Shown: positions 51,586 to 61,452, numbered from the stretch's first letter. The stretch is DNA of 64,000 nucleotides from Bacteroidetes bacterium 43-16 (GCA_001897525.1 MKTB01000003.1:1-64000), one strand, 5' to 3'. Notes: generated by a model not told the origin, from the sequence alone. A program made the numbers and translations.

Positions 51586-52536
51586 ATGAGAGATTCCATC
51601 CCCAGTCTGGCCATTGTCATTCCCTGCTATAATGAACAGGAAGTATTGCCGGAAACCAGTTCGCGGCTGATTGCCCTGATGCACGCTTTTGTCGGTGAAA
51701 ACATGGTACAGCCGGACTCTTATATCCTGCTGGTAGATGATGGCAGTAAAGACAATACCTGGTCTCAGATAGAGGCGCTGGCCTTAAAATACCCTGAGTT
51801 CAGGGGATTAAAATTGTCACGCAACTTCGGGCATCAGCATGCTTTGCTGGCCGGTCTGCACCAGGCTAATGATGTTACCATTACGGTATCTGTAGATGCC
51901 GACCTGCAGGATGACCTGGAGGCGATCCGGGAAATGATCCTCAAATATCAACAAGGAGCGGAAATAGTATATGGTGTGCGGGACGACCGGGGCAGCGACT
52001 CAGTATTCAAGCGCAATTCGGCCTTGTTATTTTACAAATTACTTTCCCGGATGGGTATAGAGTCGGTATATAATCATGCTGACTTCAGGCTCATGAGCCA
52101 GGTGGCTCTGGATGCCTTCCGGCAGTTTGGCGAAAGTAATATTTACCTCAGGGGCATGATCCCTATGCTGGGCTTCAGCTCTGATACGGTTTATTATAAA
52201 AGGGCCGAAAGGTTTGCCGGGACCAGTAAATATAATTTAAGAAAAATGTTTTCGCTTGCCTGGAACGGGGTGAGCAGCCTCAGCATCCAGCCGCTCCGCT
52301 TTGTGACTTTCTGCGGCTTTACCATTTTTAGCATCAGCATTTTACTGAGCCTGTATGCACTTTATTCTTACCTCTTTTTAGAAACGACCATGGGCTGGAC
52401 CTCTACGGTATTGCCTATTTATTTCTTAGGAGGCATACAGCTCCTGTGCATTGGTTTGCTGGGAGAGTATGTGGCCAAGATCTATAAAGAAGTGAAGCAG
52501 CGGCCTAAGTATATCATAGAGAAGATGCTGCGCTAA
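51586..52536 (+). CDS. GT2 polyprenyl-phosphate glycosyltransferase (GtrB/DPM1-like)
   Basis: 316 aa. GT-A domain with SLAIVIPCYNEQEVL, LLVDDGSKDNTW, LKLSRNFGHQHALLAGL and the metal motif SVDADLQDDLEAI, then two C-terminal membrane helices (TFCGFTIFSISILLSLYALYSYL and GWTSTVLPIYFLGGIQLLCIGLLGEY), as in GtrB. It transfers a sugar to undecaprenyl phosphate on the inner face; the GT39 protein upstream would use it on the outer face. Confidence 0.92.
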   Translation: MRDSIPSLAIVIPCYNEQEVLPETSSRLIALMHAFVGENMVQPDSYILLVDDGSKDNTWSQIEALALKYPEFRGLKLSRNFGHQHALLAGLHQANDVTITVSVDADLQDDLEAIREMILKYQQGAEIVYGVRDDRGSDSVFKRNSALLFYKLLSRMGIESVYNHADFRLMSQVALDAFRQFGESNIYLRGMIPMLGFSSDTVYYKRAERFAGTSKYNLRKMFSLAWNGVSSLSIQPLRFVTFCGFTIFSISILLSLYALYSYLFLETTMGWTSTVLPIYFLGGIQLLCIGLLGEYVAKIYKEVKQRPKYIIEKMLR

Positions 52537-52563
52537 TTTAATTCCGGCTCAACTGAATTTCAT

Positions 52564-52619
52564 AAAAAAAGGCTGTCTTCTATGTTTGCATGGAGCAAAT
52601 GCAGGAGACAGCCTCTTTC
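52564..52619. terminator. Long bidirectional terminator
   Basis: GGCTGTCT pairs with AGACAGCC, with a second stem TTTGC/GCAAA inside, flanked by A and T runs on both strands. It separates the GT2 gene (+) and the oxygenase (-). Confidence 0.85.
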
Positions 52620-52621
52620 TT

Positions 52622-53575
52622 TTATTTGATCAGTCCGATCTCTCTTAAACGCTGGGTCAGGAATTCACCGGCTGTGATGTCTTCATATAATTTAGGGTGC
52701 TCCGCATCAATACAATTATCCAGGCAGCTGAGGTCCATCTCGCTGATCGGGTGCATAAAGAAGGGAATGGAAAACCTGGGACTGCCCCATAACTCTCTAG
52801 GTGGATTAACGACCTGGTGAATGGTGGATTTCAGTTTATTATTGGTATGGCGGCTCAGCATATCACCTACATTGATCACCAGTTCGTCTTCTTCGGCAAT
52901 GGCATCGATCCATTCGCCTTCATGGTTTTGCACCTGCAATCCTTTGCCTTGTGCGCCCATAAGCAGGGTGATGAGGTTGATGTCTCCATGTGCGCCTGCA
53001 CGTACGGCACCTTTAGGTTCTTCCAGGATCGGCGGGTAGTGAATGGCCCTCAGGATTGAGTTTCCTTTCATGACTTTATGATCGAAGTAATTTTCATCCA
53101 GGCCCAGGAACAGGGCCAGTGCTCTCAATACATAGATACCTGTTTTTTCCAGCTGCTGGTAAGTTTCTTTTCCGGCTTCATCAAACTCCGGTATTTCCTG
53201 CACGGCTACATTATCGGGATAGCCGAATTGTTCTTTATCTGCGGCATCCAGGTATTGCCCGAAATGCCAGAACTCTTTCAGGTCGCCTTCTTTCTTGCCT
53301 TTGGCATGTTCTTTCCCGAAGGAAGTAAAGCCTCTCTGCCCTCCTATCCCGGGTACTTCATACTGCTCTTTCACGTCTGTAGGTAAAGCAAAAAATGCTT
53401 TTACGGAGGTATACAGTTTATTGACCAATTCGGGGGAAAGGAAGTGTCCTTTTAGGGCTACGAAGCCGATCTCTTCATAGGCCTTGCCTATTTCATGTAC
53501 AAATTTTTGTTTCCTGGCCGGATCTTCGGATAAGAAATCGCCCAGGTCTACGGATGGTATTCTTTTTATGGACAT
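52622..53575 (-). CDS. 2-oxoglutarate/Fe(II) oxygenase, isopenicillin-N-synthase type
   Basis: 317 aa. The DIOX_N part begins IPSVDLGDFLSEDPARKQKF, and the catalytic jelly roll has the metal ligands HGD (AGAHGDINLITLL) and the distal His in LKSTIHQVVNP, plus the RFSIPFFMHP motif that binds 2-oxoglutarate (Arg-x-Ser). Substrates range over plant-type and microbial small molecules, and nothing nearby fixes it. It heads a run of minus-strand genes. Confidence 0.92.
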   Translation of the reverse strand: MSIKRIPSVDLGDFLSEDPARKQKFVHEIGKAYEEIGFVALKGHFLSPELVNKLYTSVKAFFALPTDVKEQYEVPGIGGQRGFTSFGKEHAKGKKEGDLKEFWHFGQYLDAADKEQFGYPDNVAVQEIPEFDEAGKETYQQLEKTGIYVLRALALFLGLDENYFDHKVMKGNSILRAIHYPPILEEPKGAVRAGAHGDINLITLLMGAQGKGLQVQNHEGEWIDAIAEEDELVINVGDMLSRHTNNKLKSTIHQVVNPPRELWGSPRFSIPFFMHPISEMDLSCLDNCIDAEHPKLYEDITAGEFLTQRLREIGLIK

Positions 53576-53594
53576 AAATATGTTTTTTGATTGC

Positions 53595-54473
53595 TTAGTG
53601 TTTTACGATTTCTTTGACAATACCTCCCTGCGGCTCGCGTACGGTCTGGGTAAAGATAAAAGCCTTGGGATCTATCTCATGAACGATGTTTTTAAGTTTA
53701 CGCACTTCCAGGCGGGTCACTATAGTAAATATGATATCTACCTCATTGCTCACTTCAAAAGTCTCTTTCATAAACCCACGCTCTCCTTTGTAAACGGTAA
53801 TACCCCGGTTCAGCACCATTACAAGGGCTTTTTTGATGGCATCACTGTTCCCGGAAACGATGGTCACTCCGGTATATGCTTCTATACCTTCGATCACGTA
53901 TTTTGTGGTCTGTCCGGCGATGATGTAGGTCAGTATGGCATAGAGTGCTGTTTCAATTTTCATAAATGCAGCAGCGATCACAAAGATGATCATGTTCATC
54001 CCGAGAATGATCTCGGTGATGCTGAAACTGCTTTTCTTAAAGGTCAGGAGGGCCACGACTTCCATCCCATCAAAGGTTCCGCCTCCGCGCATGGAAAGCC
54101 CGATACCAATCCCCAGGAAGAAGCCTCCGAACATGGCCACGAGCAATTTATCATGGGTCAGCTCGGGGAAGGGGATGAAGTACATGGTGAGGGCAATCAA
54201 TATAACGGTAAGGCTGCTGCGGATGGCGAAGTGCCGGCCTACTTTAAAGTAGGACAATATAATAAAAGGAATATTGAGCAGGATGAGTAAGAGTCCCAGG
54301 TTCCAGCCCTTCACTTCAAACAGTAAGAGGGAAAGACCGGTAACGCCGCCATCCAGGAAGTGATTGGGCACCAGGAAGCTTTTAAGGGCAAAACTGGCCG
54401 ACAATACGCCTAAAATAAGGTAAATGACATCTGATGCGGTAAACAGAGGGCCGTGATGTTTGGCTGAAGACAT
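53595..54473 (-). CDS. YitT family membrane protein (DUF2179)
   Basis: 292 aa with five to six membrane helices in the first 170 residues (VIYLILGVLSASFALKSFLVPNHFLDGGVTGLSLLL; GGGFFLGIGIGLSMRGGGTFDGMEV) and a C-terminal soluble DUF2179 domain (GNSDAIKKALVMVLNRGITVYKGERGF and IVHEIDPKAFIFTQTVREPQGG). The function of YitT is not established; transport is suspected. It lies 8 bases after the HD-domain gene and 19 bases before the oxygenase gene, all in one direction. Confidence 0.92.
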   Translation of the reverse strand: MSSAKHHGPLFTASDVIYLILGVLSASFALKSFLVPNHFLDGGVTGLSLLLFEVKGWNLGLLLILLNIPFIILSYFKVGRHFAIRSSLTVILIALTMYFIPFPELTHDKLLVAMFGGFFLGIGIGLSMRGGGTFDGMEVVALLTFKKSSFSITEIILGMNMIIFVIAAAFMKIETALYAILTYIIAGQTTKYVIEGIEAYTGVTIVSGNSDAIKKALVMVLNRGITVYKGERGFMKETFEVSNEVDIIFTIVTRLEVRKLKNIVHEIDPKAFIFTQTVREPQGGIVKEIVKH

Positions 54474-54481
54474 AATGCGTT

Positions 54482-55063
54482 TTATTGTGCTAATTTAGTT
54501 TTAATGATATCCAGGTTCTCCTGTTTTTTTGCATTACGGTTGCTGATCGCCGTCCGGGTATGGTAAACATGACTTTCCAGGAAGCGCTCCTGCAACAGGT
54601 TCCAATCCCTTTCGTTGGTAATGATGCCGAACATGGCCAGTTCATCATACAGCTTATCGCCTATGGTAAAGAAGTCGTCTCTGCCCAGATAGTCCAGGTC
54701 TGCATCTGCGAGTATCTGCTCCAGGTGATTCTGTGGTGCCTGCGGAATTTTTGTGGCCATGATCATTCCTTTGATCTGGTCGATCTGAGCCTGGTCATAT
54801 CCAAACTGGGGCAGGTATTCTGCTGCCACTTCACAGGATTTTTGTTCATGGTCTTTGGCCCCGAAGAGGAAGCCACTGTCATGAAAAAGTGCTGCGGTCT
54901 TAAGCAAGACCAGGTCTTCGCCGGAAATGCCTTCGCCGGTGGCTATTTGTTCTGTCGCATCGATCACGTCCAGTACGTGTGATACGCTATGATAGGAAAG
55001 GTGCTTGGGTAGTTCTTCCCGCAACTTTTGTAAGATAACTTTGTTGATAGCCTGGTAATCCAT
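54482..55063 (-). CDS. HD-domain phosphohydrolase-like protein
   Basis: 193 aa with the HD pattern: YHSVSHVLDVIDATEQI (first His), TAALFHDSGFLFG (HD pair) and ILADADLDYLG (last Asp). Such enzymes are metal-dependent phosphohydrolases of nucleotides or related compounds. It is next to two adenylate cyclases on the same strand and in the same direction, so a role in cyclic nucleotide turnover is possible, but sequence alone does not show a phosphodiesterase. Confidence 0.85.
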   Translation of the reverse strand: MDYQAINKVILQKLREELPKHLSYHSVSHVLDVIDATEQIATGEGISGEDLVLLKTAALFHDSGFLFGAKDHEQKSCEVAAEYLPQFGYDQAQIDQIKGMIMATKIPQAPQNHLEQILADADLDYLGRDDFFTIGDKLYDELAMFGIITNERDWNLLQERFLESHVYHTRTAISNRNAKKQENLDIIKTKLAQ

Positions 55064-55110
55064 AGTCCAAAATAAATTAAAATTTAGGAATCTTGCCGCG
55101 TATTTGCCGC

Positions 55111-57093
55111 TTACTTTTTATTTTCTACAAAATACATGTCCATTTCGCCTTTTCCTTTGGCCTGCAATTTGCCCCTATAGGTACAGTTGAATGTTTGTTC
55201 TATTAAGTGATACGTATTTTCAGAAATATTTATTTTGCCGGGAGCAGAGCTCTGCTCCATACGCGCAGCTGTATTTACGGTATCGCCCCAGATGTCGAAG
55301 GCAAATTTTTTAACGCCTACTATGCCCGCAATGAGGGAACCGGAATGAATCCCGATCCTGATATTGAGGCCATAGGGCACTTGCTTTTTGCGCTCTGCTA
55401 CAAAAGCAAGGATGTCTAAAGCAGCAGCAGCAGCATTTAAGGCATGATCTGTATTTTTTACGGGCAAGCCGCTTACGGCCAGGTAAGCATCGCCGATTGT
55501 TTTTATTTTTTCCAGTCCATGCTTTTCCATGATCTGGTCAAAGGCTGTAAAATTAGCATTCAGCTCTTCCAGTAATTCTTCTACGCCCAATTTCTGGGCA
55601 ATGGCCGTAAAGTTGACAAAGTCGGTAAACAGCACTGATACTTCATCATAGTATTGTGCTTTGGATGCGCCCTTTTCTTTCAGTTCTTCTGCCACCTCCT
55701 GGGGTAAGATGTTCAGCAGGAGATTGTCTGATTTCTGCTTTTCAGACTGCAATTCCCTGGTCCGCTCTGATACCTGCAATTCCAGTTGCTCGTTTTGCTG
55801 TTCCAGTATCTGCTGCTTTTCCACAGATAGCCGTTCTACTTCATCCAATTGTTTTTTCAGCCGGTTGCTGGTATTGGAAAACTGCCAGGCCAGGTAGGCG
55901 GATATGGAGATAGGAAAGCTGACCAGTAAAGCTATAAACAGGGTATCCAGGGAGGCAACGACCCATCCGCTCGTCCTGCTGGTATCTATCTCTCCCCCGT
56001 TAACGACCAGCCCCACTATTAACAGGGCAATCATACAAAAGAAAAGCATGATCCCGCCACCTACGATAAATGCCGCACGTTCTCTCCGGAACATGGCACG
56101 GATAATGACGAAAAAGCCTTCTACGACAACAAACAAAATGTATATTATTAAAATAAAGGCCCCGATACGGGCATCTAACAGGTATACAATGGGTAATAGT
56201 AAAGCAATAATCAACAGGATATAAAAACGGGTCTTTCTTTTCCCGAAAAGATCATTTACAAAACCTGTAATGGACAGCCCGAAGAGTAAAAACCCATAGA
56301 ACAGCCAACCCAGGGCCTGGCTGGACTCTAAAAAATTGTTGTTACTGCTTAATGTAAAAGCGGTGTATGCCAGGAAGGCAATGGATAAGTTGTACAGACC
56401 AAAGAACAGGTTGTACAAGGCTTTCCAATAGAACACAAAAAGCAGGAGGTGAATAAAGCTCAGGGCCACAAAAACGCCAACAATAAGCATTAATATGCTT
56501 ACGGTGTCTTCACGGTCCGGTAAATAGTGGCTGTAATAGTTATTGGCTTCATAGATCCCTAAAGAGATCCCTGCTTTGGCCTTCTCTCCAGGCGGGAACA
56601 GGGTATTATCGTAGCGCACCGCCAGTGTGTGCCAGCCGGCATCCTTCAAGGTAAATATATAGGGATGATCAAAACCGGTTTGATATTCTGTCTTATGTTT
56701 AGTGCCTACGGTACCTAAAGTACATAAAAGTGTGCCATCCAGGTAAATTTCAGATGCTCCGCCTTGTTTAATGATGATACTTAAGGGGGTCTGCAATAAG
56801 GAGGAATCTACCTGAAACCGGTAGCGTAGCCAGGCAATACCCCTGTAGGATGTAGCGCTATCTGTTGTCTTCAGGTAGCGGCTGTTGACGATCGCCCAGG
56901 TACTATCCGGCCAGTCGGCCTTTTTATAACCAGGATCATCGCCTGCCTTAAATTTCCAGCTTTCTGTAAAATAATAGCCATTGCTGAAGCTATCTGCCGT
57001 AAGTACCGCCTGTGGTCCCTGTTGCGCATAGCTCCATTGATCTGCCAGCAAAAGCAGGAATAAGCATTTAAGAATAATAAAATATCTAATCAT
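55111..57093 (-). CDS. Membrane adenylate cyclase, 7TMR-DISM/class III (copy 1)
   Basis: 660 aa. Signal peptide, a beta-rich periplasmic sensor domain (about 25-190; FKAGDDPGYKKADWPD, then WYRFQVD-like strands), seven membrane helices (about 200-395), a coiled coil (about 400-450; QQNEQLELQVSERTRELQSEKQKSD) and a class III cyclase domain (about 475-655). The metal Asp residues are in VLFTDFVNFT and IGDAYLAV, the purine-selecting Lys in LEKIKTIGDAY and Asp in FAFDIWGD, so ATP is the likely substrate. The signal is unknown. Paralog of the following gene in the array. Confidence 0.9.
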   Translation of the reverse strand: MIRYFIILKCLFLLLLADQWSYAQQGPQAVLTADSFSNGYYFTESWKFKAGDDPGYKKADWPDSTWAIVNSRYLKTTDSATSYRGIAWLRYRFQVDSSLLQTPLSIIIKQGGASEIYLDGTLLCTLGTVGTKHKTEYQTGFDHPYIFTLKDAGWHTLAVRYDNTLFPPGEKAKAGISLGIYEANNYYSHYLPDREDTVSILMLIVGVFVALSFIHLLLFVFYWKALYNLFFGLYNLSIAFLAYTAFTLSSNNNFLESSQALGWLFYGFLLFGLSITGFVNDLFGKRKTRFYILLIIALLLPIVYLLDARIGAFILIIYILFVVVEGFFVIIRAMFRRERAAFIVGGGIMLFFCMIALLIVGLVVNGGEIDTSRTSGWVVASLDTLFIALLVSFPISISAYLAWQFSNTSNRLKKQLDEVERLSVEKQQILEQQNEQLELQVSERTRELQSEKQKSDNLLLNILPQEVAEELKEKGASKAQYYDEVSVLFTDFVNFTAIAQKLGVEELLEELNANFTAFDQIMEKHGLEKIKTIGDAYLAVSGLPVKNTDHALNAAAAALDILAFVAERKKQVPYGLNIRIGIHSGSLIAGIVGVKKFAFDIWGDTVNTAARMEQSSAPGKINISENTYHLIEQTFNCTYRGKLQAKGKGEMDMYFVENKK

Positions 57094-57186
57094 AAGCCGG
57101 AATCAGTATCAATGCTGCTCAATAAAACAATGGCACAATAAAAGTACAAAAAATGTAATAAGACCGGATCGTACCGCCCTTTTCGG

Positions 57187-59190
57187 TTATTTTTTATTTT
57201 CCACAAAATACATATCCATTTCGCCTTTTCCTTTGGCCTGCAATTTGCCCCTATAGGTACAGTTGAATGTTTCTTCTATTAAGTGATAAGTGCTTTCAGA
57301 AATATTGACTTTACCTGGAGCAGAGCTTTGCTCCATACGCGCAGCTGTATTGACGGTATCGCCCCAGATGTCAAAGGCAAACTTCTTAACGCCTACTATG
57401 CCTGCAATAAGGGAACCGGAATGAATCCCGATCCTGATATCGAGGCCATAGGGCACTTGCTTTTTACGCTCTGCTACGAAAGCAAGGATGTCTAAAGCAG
57501 CGGCAGCAGCGTTTAAGGCATGATCTGTATTTTTTACGGGCAAGCCGCTTACGGCCAGGTAGGCATCGCCAATGGTTTTTATTTTTTCCAGTCCATGCTT
57601 TTCCATGATCTGGTCAAAGGCCGTAAAATTGGTATTCAGCTCTGCCAGCAGCTCTTCTACGCCCAACTGCTGAGCTATAGCGGTGAAGTTGACAAAGTCG
57701 GTAAACAGCACTGATACTTCATCATAGTATTGTGCTTTGGATGCGCCTTTTTCTTTCAGCTCTTCGGCCACCTCCTGCGGTAAAATGTTCAGCAGCAGGT
57801 CATCTGATTTCTGTTTTTCCATCTTCAACTCTTTTGTCCGTTCCGATACCTGTAGTTCCAGCTGCTCGTTCTGATGTTCCAGGATCTGTTGTTTTTCCAG
57901 CGATAAAGCCGCTACATTGTTCAGCTCTTTACTCAGTGCCTTGCTCGTGGTAGAAAAGCGCCAGGCCAGGTAAGCGGATATGGATAAAGGAATGCCTAAT
58001 ATGGCCGAAAGTGTGAGGTAGGACAAGGTTGTGTCAAAATTGATCGTACCTCTGGCTATGGAAATACCTAATAAGCTAAAGGCAAACAGGAGGAAGTAAA
58101 GCACCCCGCTGCCGAGGATCAGGGAGCCGGGCACTTTCCGGAACATAGCCACCACGATCATTACAATGGTATAGACCAGGGAACCGGCAAGCAGGATCCA
58201 GATAAATATGACTGACAGGTCGAAGAAACTGTAGGCATCCAGGCCGGCCAGTATTAAGGATAAGCCACAAAGTATGATGATAACGAGCAGGGTCTTATTG
58301 CTTTTACTGAATACATAGGAGATAAAAGCACAAAGGGAAAAGCAGCTGATGATGGGTACAAAATTGACTACGGATATATAGAAACGATCATATCTCATGG
58401 TCGCTGCATTGAAATAGGCATAGCTCGACATCAGGCATAGTGTAATGCTGAAGGCGAATATGGCAAAAATAAGGTTGGCCTTTTCTTTTTTATAGAAAAG
58501 AAAGAATAAGGAGTGCACAAGGAAAAGGGCAAAGAATAATGCTCCCAGTCCTACCAAGATCATCCCGGAGAACATACTTCCGAATTTAGACTGATGAAAG
58601 TGGTTCAGGGTATCATCTACCCGGAAACGGAACCATGCCGGAGTACCATCGGCCTGCTCTATACTGCTCTTGAAGCGTATGGCTACCTGGTGGTAAGCGG
58701 TATCTGTAAAGTTGAGCAAAACAGGACTTGCTTTGAGGTAATGATACACGCCTGTATGTCCCAGGGCAGGCAGGGTACCAATGGTGGCTTTGAGGCTGCC
58801 GTCTACATAGAGTTCCAGAGCGCCTTCTCCATCGAAGAGCATCACAAAAGATCTGCCCTGCATAGCACTGTCGATACGCAGCTTGAAGCGATACCAGATA
58901 ACGTTTATTGCATATTTGTTGTCTATCTGGAAGCTGCTGTCTGTTTTCCAGTTACTATCATCATAATCTATATCGGCAAAGCGGCTGTTGTCTTCATGAT
59001 TCACCTTAAACACCTGTTGCAGCATACGGGGCGCAAAGGAGTATCCCATGCTGTCAAAAGCATTCTGGTCAAATTGATTGACCTGCACGGTTAAGGTGTC
59101 TCCTTTAAAGTAAGACTGCCCGGTGGCTGTGGCAACTCCCAGCATCAAAACCAGGTACAGCAATATAGTGGAATAACAGCGTTTGCTCAT
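57187..59190 (-). CDS. Membrane adenylate cyclase, 7TMR-DISM/class III (copy 2)
   Basis: 667 aa with the same plan as copy 1: signal peptide, periplasmic domain (FADIDYDDSNWKTDSSF), seven helices, coiled coil ending KELKMEKQKSDDLLLNILPQEV, and a class III cyclase with the same metal and purine residues. From the coiled coil on, the two proteins are almost identical, while the sensor and membrane parts share only a low level of similarity. So two inputs feed the same catalytic output. The gap of 93 bases between the copies leaves room for a separate promoter. Confidence 0.9.
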   Translation of the reverse strand: MSKRCYSTILLYLVLMLGVATATGQSYFKGDTLTVQVNQFDQNAFDSMGYSFAPRMLQQVFKVNHEDNSRFADIDYDDSNWKTDSSFQIDNKYAINVIWYRFKLRIDSAMQGRSFVMLFDGEGALELYVDGSLKATIGTLPALGHTGVYHYLKASPVLLNFTDTAYHQVAIRFKSSIEQADGTPAWFRFRVDDTLNHFHQSKFGSMFSGMILVGLGALFFALFLVHSLFFLFYKKEKANLIFAIFAFSITLCLMSSYAYFNAATMRYDRFYISVVNFVPIISCFSLCAFISYVFSKSNKTLLVIIILCGLSLILAGLDAYSFFDLSVIFIWILLAGSLVYTIVMIVVAMFRKVPGSLILGSGVLYFLLFAFSLLGISIARGTINFDTTLSYLTLSAILGIPLSISAYLAWRFSTTSKALSKELNNVAALSLEKQQILEHQNEQLELQVSERTKELKMEKQKSDDLLLNILPQEVAEELKEKGASKAQYYDEVSVLFTDFVNFTAIAQQLGVEELLAELNTNFTAFDQIMEKHGLEKIKTIGDAYLAVSGLPVKNTDHALNAAAAALDILAFVAERKKQVPYGLDIRIGIHSGSLIAGIVGVKKFAFDIWGDTVNTAARMEQSSAPGKVNISESTYHLIEETFNCTYRGKLQAKGKGEMDMYFVENKK

Positions 59191-59354
59191 ATCGGCCTAC
59201 TTAGTGAATCGGGAATAAGGCAGGAAAGTTACAATTTACTTTATAGTATACATAAGATATGCAGCTATTTAAATTGCTGCAGGTCGATGATTTAACCTGC
59301 AAAAGACAGAATACACTAAATTTCACCTGCTTTTAGCGATCCTACGATAAGGGG

Positions 59355-60110
59355 CTATTGAGGAAGGATAAACTCTGTCTTTAAGGTAAGCTCTCCTTCT
59401 TCCAAAAACAAGGCAAGTTCTCGGCTTCTGTTTTTCTTTACCTGTTCCGGGAATGCCTCCTCTGCGGCATAAGGATTGTTCCGGATGCTGACACTTACCA
59501 CCTGTCCTTTTTTCAATTTCAATGCCGGTACGTCGCTTTCCATCCTTAGCCTGGCCTTCATACCGAAAGGATCGTCTTTTATTGCTACAGGAAGCGGATC
59601 CAGGAAGGTGACTTTTGCCCAGCCACCTGCGGTTTCCGAGAAAAAATATTGTGCCATTATTTTTTTGAAAGTGCCTTTATCTCTTAATGAGGCAATAAAG
59701 GGAGTGTCTTTGAGCGCAAACCCGGCATTCTCCAGCCAATAATAAGACTCCTTACCGGCCTGCACAGGCTCAGTAGTATCTGGTTTTCCCTTGAGCAGGT
59801 AGTAACCCCGGAGTGTACCTGCCTGCCAGACCGGCTGGTGGCTTTCGAGCCAGGCCCTGAATGTTCTTTGCTTTGTGTGACCTTTATAGTATTGAATGGG
59901 TTCAAAGGCGACTTCCTGTATGGTATAGGACCCGATGGTATCCAGGATCTTTGTCTCGCCTACCCTTACCAGGCATACGAGATCTGCCGTGGCATAGTCT
60001 GTGAGGTTGTTCGCATAATACCAGTTGCTATCCTGCGCAGGAGCTTGCAGCGCAGCGACCAGGCAGCACAGGAAGAGCAGGCAGCGCTGCTTATACGTCT
60101 TCAATGCCAT
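59355..60110 (-). CDS. Exported protein of unknown function
   Basis: The ATG at 60110 gives 251 aa and begins MALKTYKQRCLLFLCCLVAALQAPAQ, a clear signal peptide; the track's start adds 12 residues without sense. The mature part shows ADLVCLVRVGETKILDTIGSYTIQEV, EPIQYYKGHTKQRTFRAWLE, GYYLLKGKPD and KKGQVVSVSIRN. No family recognised. The start lies 20 bases inside the end of the response-regulator gene upstream, so both are coupled in translation. Confidence 0.7.
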   Translation of the reverse strand: MALKTYKQRCLLFLCCLVAALQAPAQDSNWYYANNLTDYATADLVCLVRVGETKILDTIGSYTIQEVAFEPIQYYKGHTKQRTFRAWLESHQPVWQAGTLRGYYLLKGKPDTTEPVQAGKESYYWLENAGFALKDTPFIASLRDKGTFKKIMAQYFFSETAGGWAKVTFLDPLPVAIKDDPFGMKARLRMESDVPALKLKKGQVVSVSIRNNPYAAEEAFPEQVKKNRSRELALFLEEGELTLKTEFILPQ

Positions 60111-61452
60111 ATTTTGCCAGTTTGTTGTACAAAGTGGTGCGATCAATATTTAAGAGTTTGGCCGCTTTGGATTTGTTGTATTTAGTTTCAGCAAGGGTTT
60201 TGATAATAAGTTCTTTCTCCGTTTGCTGCTGTACGGCTTTAAGATCGGCAGTAGGCTCCAGTTCCTGCTCCATCAGGGTGAGTTCCATATCTTCGGGCAA
60301 CTCCAGCCTGGTGATGAGGTCGCCCTGGGCCAGCAGAACGGCACGCTTAATGATATTTTTCAATTCACGGATATTGCCGGGCCAATGGTACTGCATGAAA
60401 ATTTTACGCACGTCAGTATCTATGCCTCTTACATTCTTTTGCAGTTCCTGGTTAGATTTTTGAATAAAGTAGCGGATAAATTCATCAATATCTTCTCTGC
60501 GCTCTCTTAAGGCCGGGATCTTAATTTTGAATTCATTGATCCGGTGATAGAGGTCTTCCCGGAAACTGGCGCTCTGGATGGCTGATTTAAAATCTTCATT
60601 GGTCGCGGTCACCAGCCTTACATCTACTTTGATCACCTTATGGCTGCCTACGGGTACTACTTCTCTTTGTTCGATGGCTCGTAAGAGCTTTACCTGTACA
60701 TCGTAGCTCAGGTTACCTACTTCATCCAGGAATATGGTGCCACCGTTAGCCAGTTCAAAGATGCCTGTTTTGTCGATAATGGCACCTGTAAAGGCCCCTT
60801 TAACATGACCAAACAGCTCTGAGGCGGCCAGTTCTGAGGATAAGGCACCGCAGTCTACGGCTATGAAGGGTTTGGAGGCCCGCTTGCTCCTGTCATGCAG
60901 GGCACGCGCTATATGTTCTTTACCGGTACCGCTCTCACCGTTGATCAGCACCGACATCTCTGTCTGGGCTACCAGGGCCACATGCTGGTGCAGTACCTGC
61001 GCTGCATCTGAAGTTCCCTTCACGAAAGCGTCTTTGGATTCTTTTTTGGTTTCTTCTACTTTTTCAGGCTCTTCCCGGGCCACAAGGGGCTCTGGTGTAC
61101 CTGCATTTTTGAGCAACATCAACAGCTCTTCCTGGTTAATGGGCTTTGTAATGTACTCGTAGGCCCCTTTCTTGATACACTGAACGGCTACTTTAACATC
61201 GTTAAAGCTGGTCATCATGATCACGGGTATCTTTATGTTGTGCTGTACTTTAAAATCGAGGAGATCTAATCCGTTTCCATCGGGCAACCGGTAATCCAGT
61301 AACATTGCCTTAAATCCTTTATCCTTGTTAAGCGCTGTCTTTGCCTGTTCCACATTGTGTGTCAGTACCACTTCGTATCCGTGCCGGCTCAGATACCGTT
61401 CCAATATCTGGGCAAATGTGATATCATCTTCTGTTATAAGAACTTTATCCAT
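60091..61452 (-). CDS. Sigma-54-dependent response regulator (NtrC family)
   Basis: 453 aa: receiver domain (about 1-125; LITEDDITFAQI, phospho-acceptor in MLLDYRLPDG, MMTSFNDVKVAV, KPI), AAA+ sigma-54 activator domain (about 155-375; Walker A GESGTGKEHIARA, sigma-54 contact loop GAFTGA in GHVKGAFTGAIIDK, TIFLDEVGNLS, arginine finger in REDLYHRINEF), and Fis-type HTH (about 420-450; AKLLNIDRTTLYNKLAKYG). No sensor kinase is next to it; the hybrid kinase at 62416 is on the same strand and near, so it may be the partner. Confidence 0.95.
   Translation of the reverse strand: MDKVLITEDDITFAQILERYLSRHGYEVVLTHNVEQAKTALNKDKGFKAMLLDYRLPDGNGLDLLDFKVQHNIKIPVIMMTSFNDVKVAVQCIKKGAYEYITKPINQEELLMLLKNAGTPEPLVAREEPEKVEETKKESKDAFVKGTSDAAQVLHQHVALVAQTEMSVLINGESGTGKEHIARALHDRSKRASKPFIAVDCGALSSELAASELFGHVKGAFTGAIIDKTGIFELANGGTIFLDEVGNLSYDVQVKLLRAIEQREVVPVGSHKVIKVDVRLVTATNEDFKSAIQSASFREDLYHRINEFKIKIPALRERREDIDEFIRYFIQKSNQELQKNVRGIDTDVRKIFMQYHWPGNIRELKNIIKRAVLLAQGDLITRLELPEDMELTLMEQELEPTADLKAVQQQTEKELIIKTLAETKYNKSKAAKLLNIDRTTLYNKLAKYGIEDV

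Noticed and set aside
53484-54290. 268-aa plus-strand ORF
   Set aside because: Antisense to the YitT gene; its His/Asp/Gly-rich sequence is the complement of the coding strand and not a protein family.
55656-57953. Plus-strand ORFs opposite the cyclase genes (55656, 55661, 55904, 57732)
   Set aside because: They mirror each other only because the two cyclase genes are nearly identical; they are antisense shadows.
59190-61452. Sigma-54 (-24/-12) promoters for genes near the NtrC-type regulator
   Set aside because: I looked for TGGCAC-N5-TTGC in the gaps between these genes on both strands and found only partial matches in the wrong orientation.
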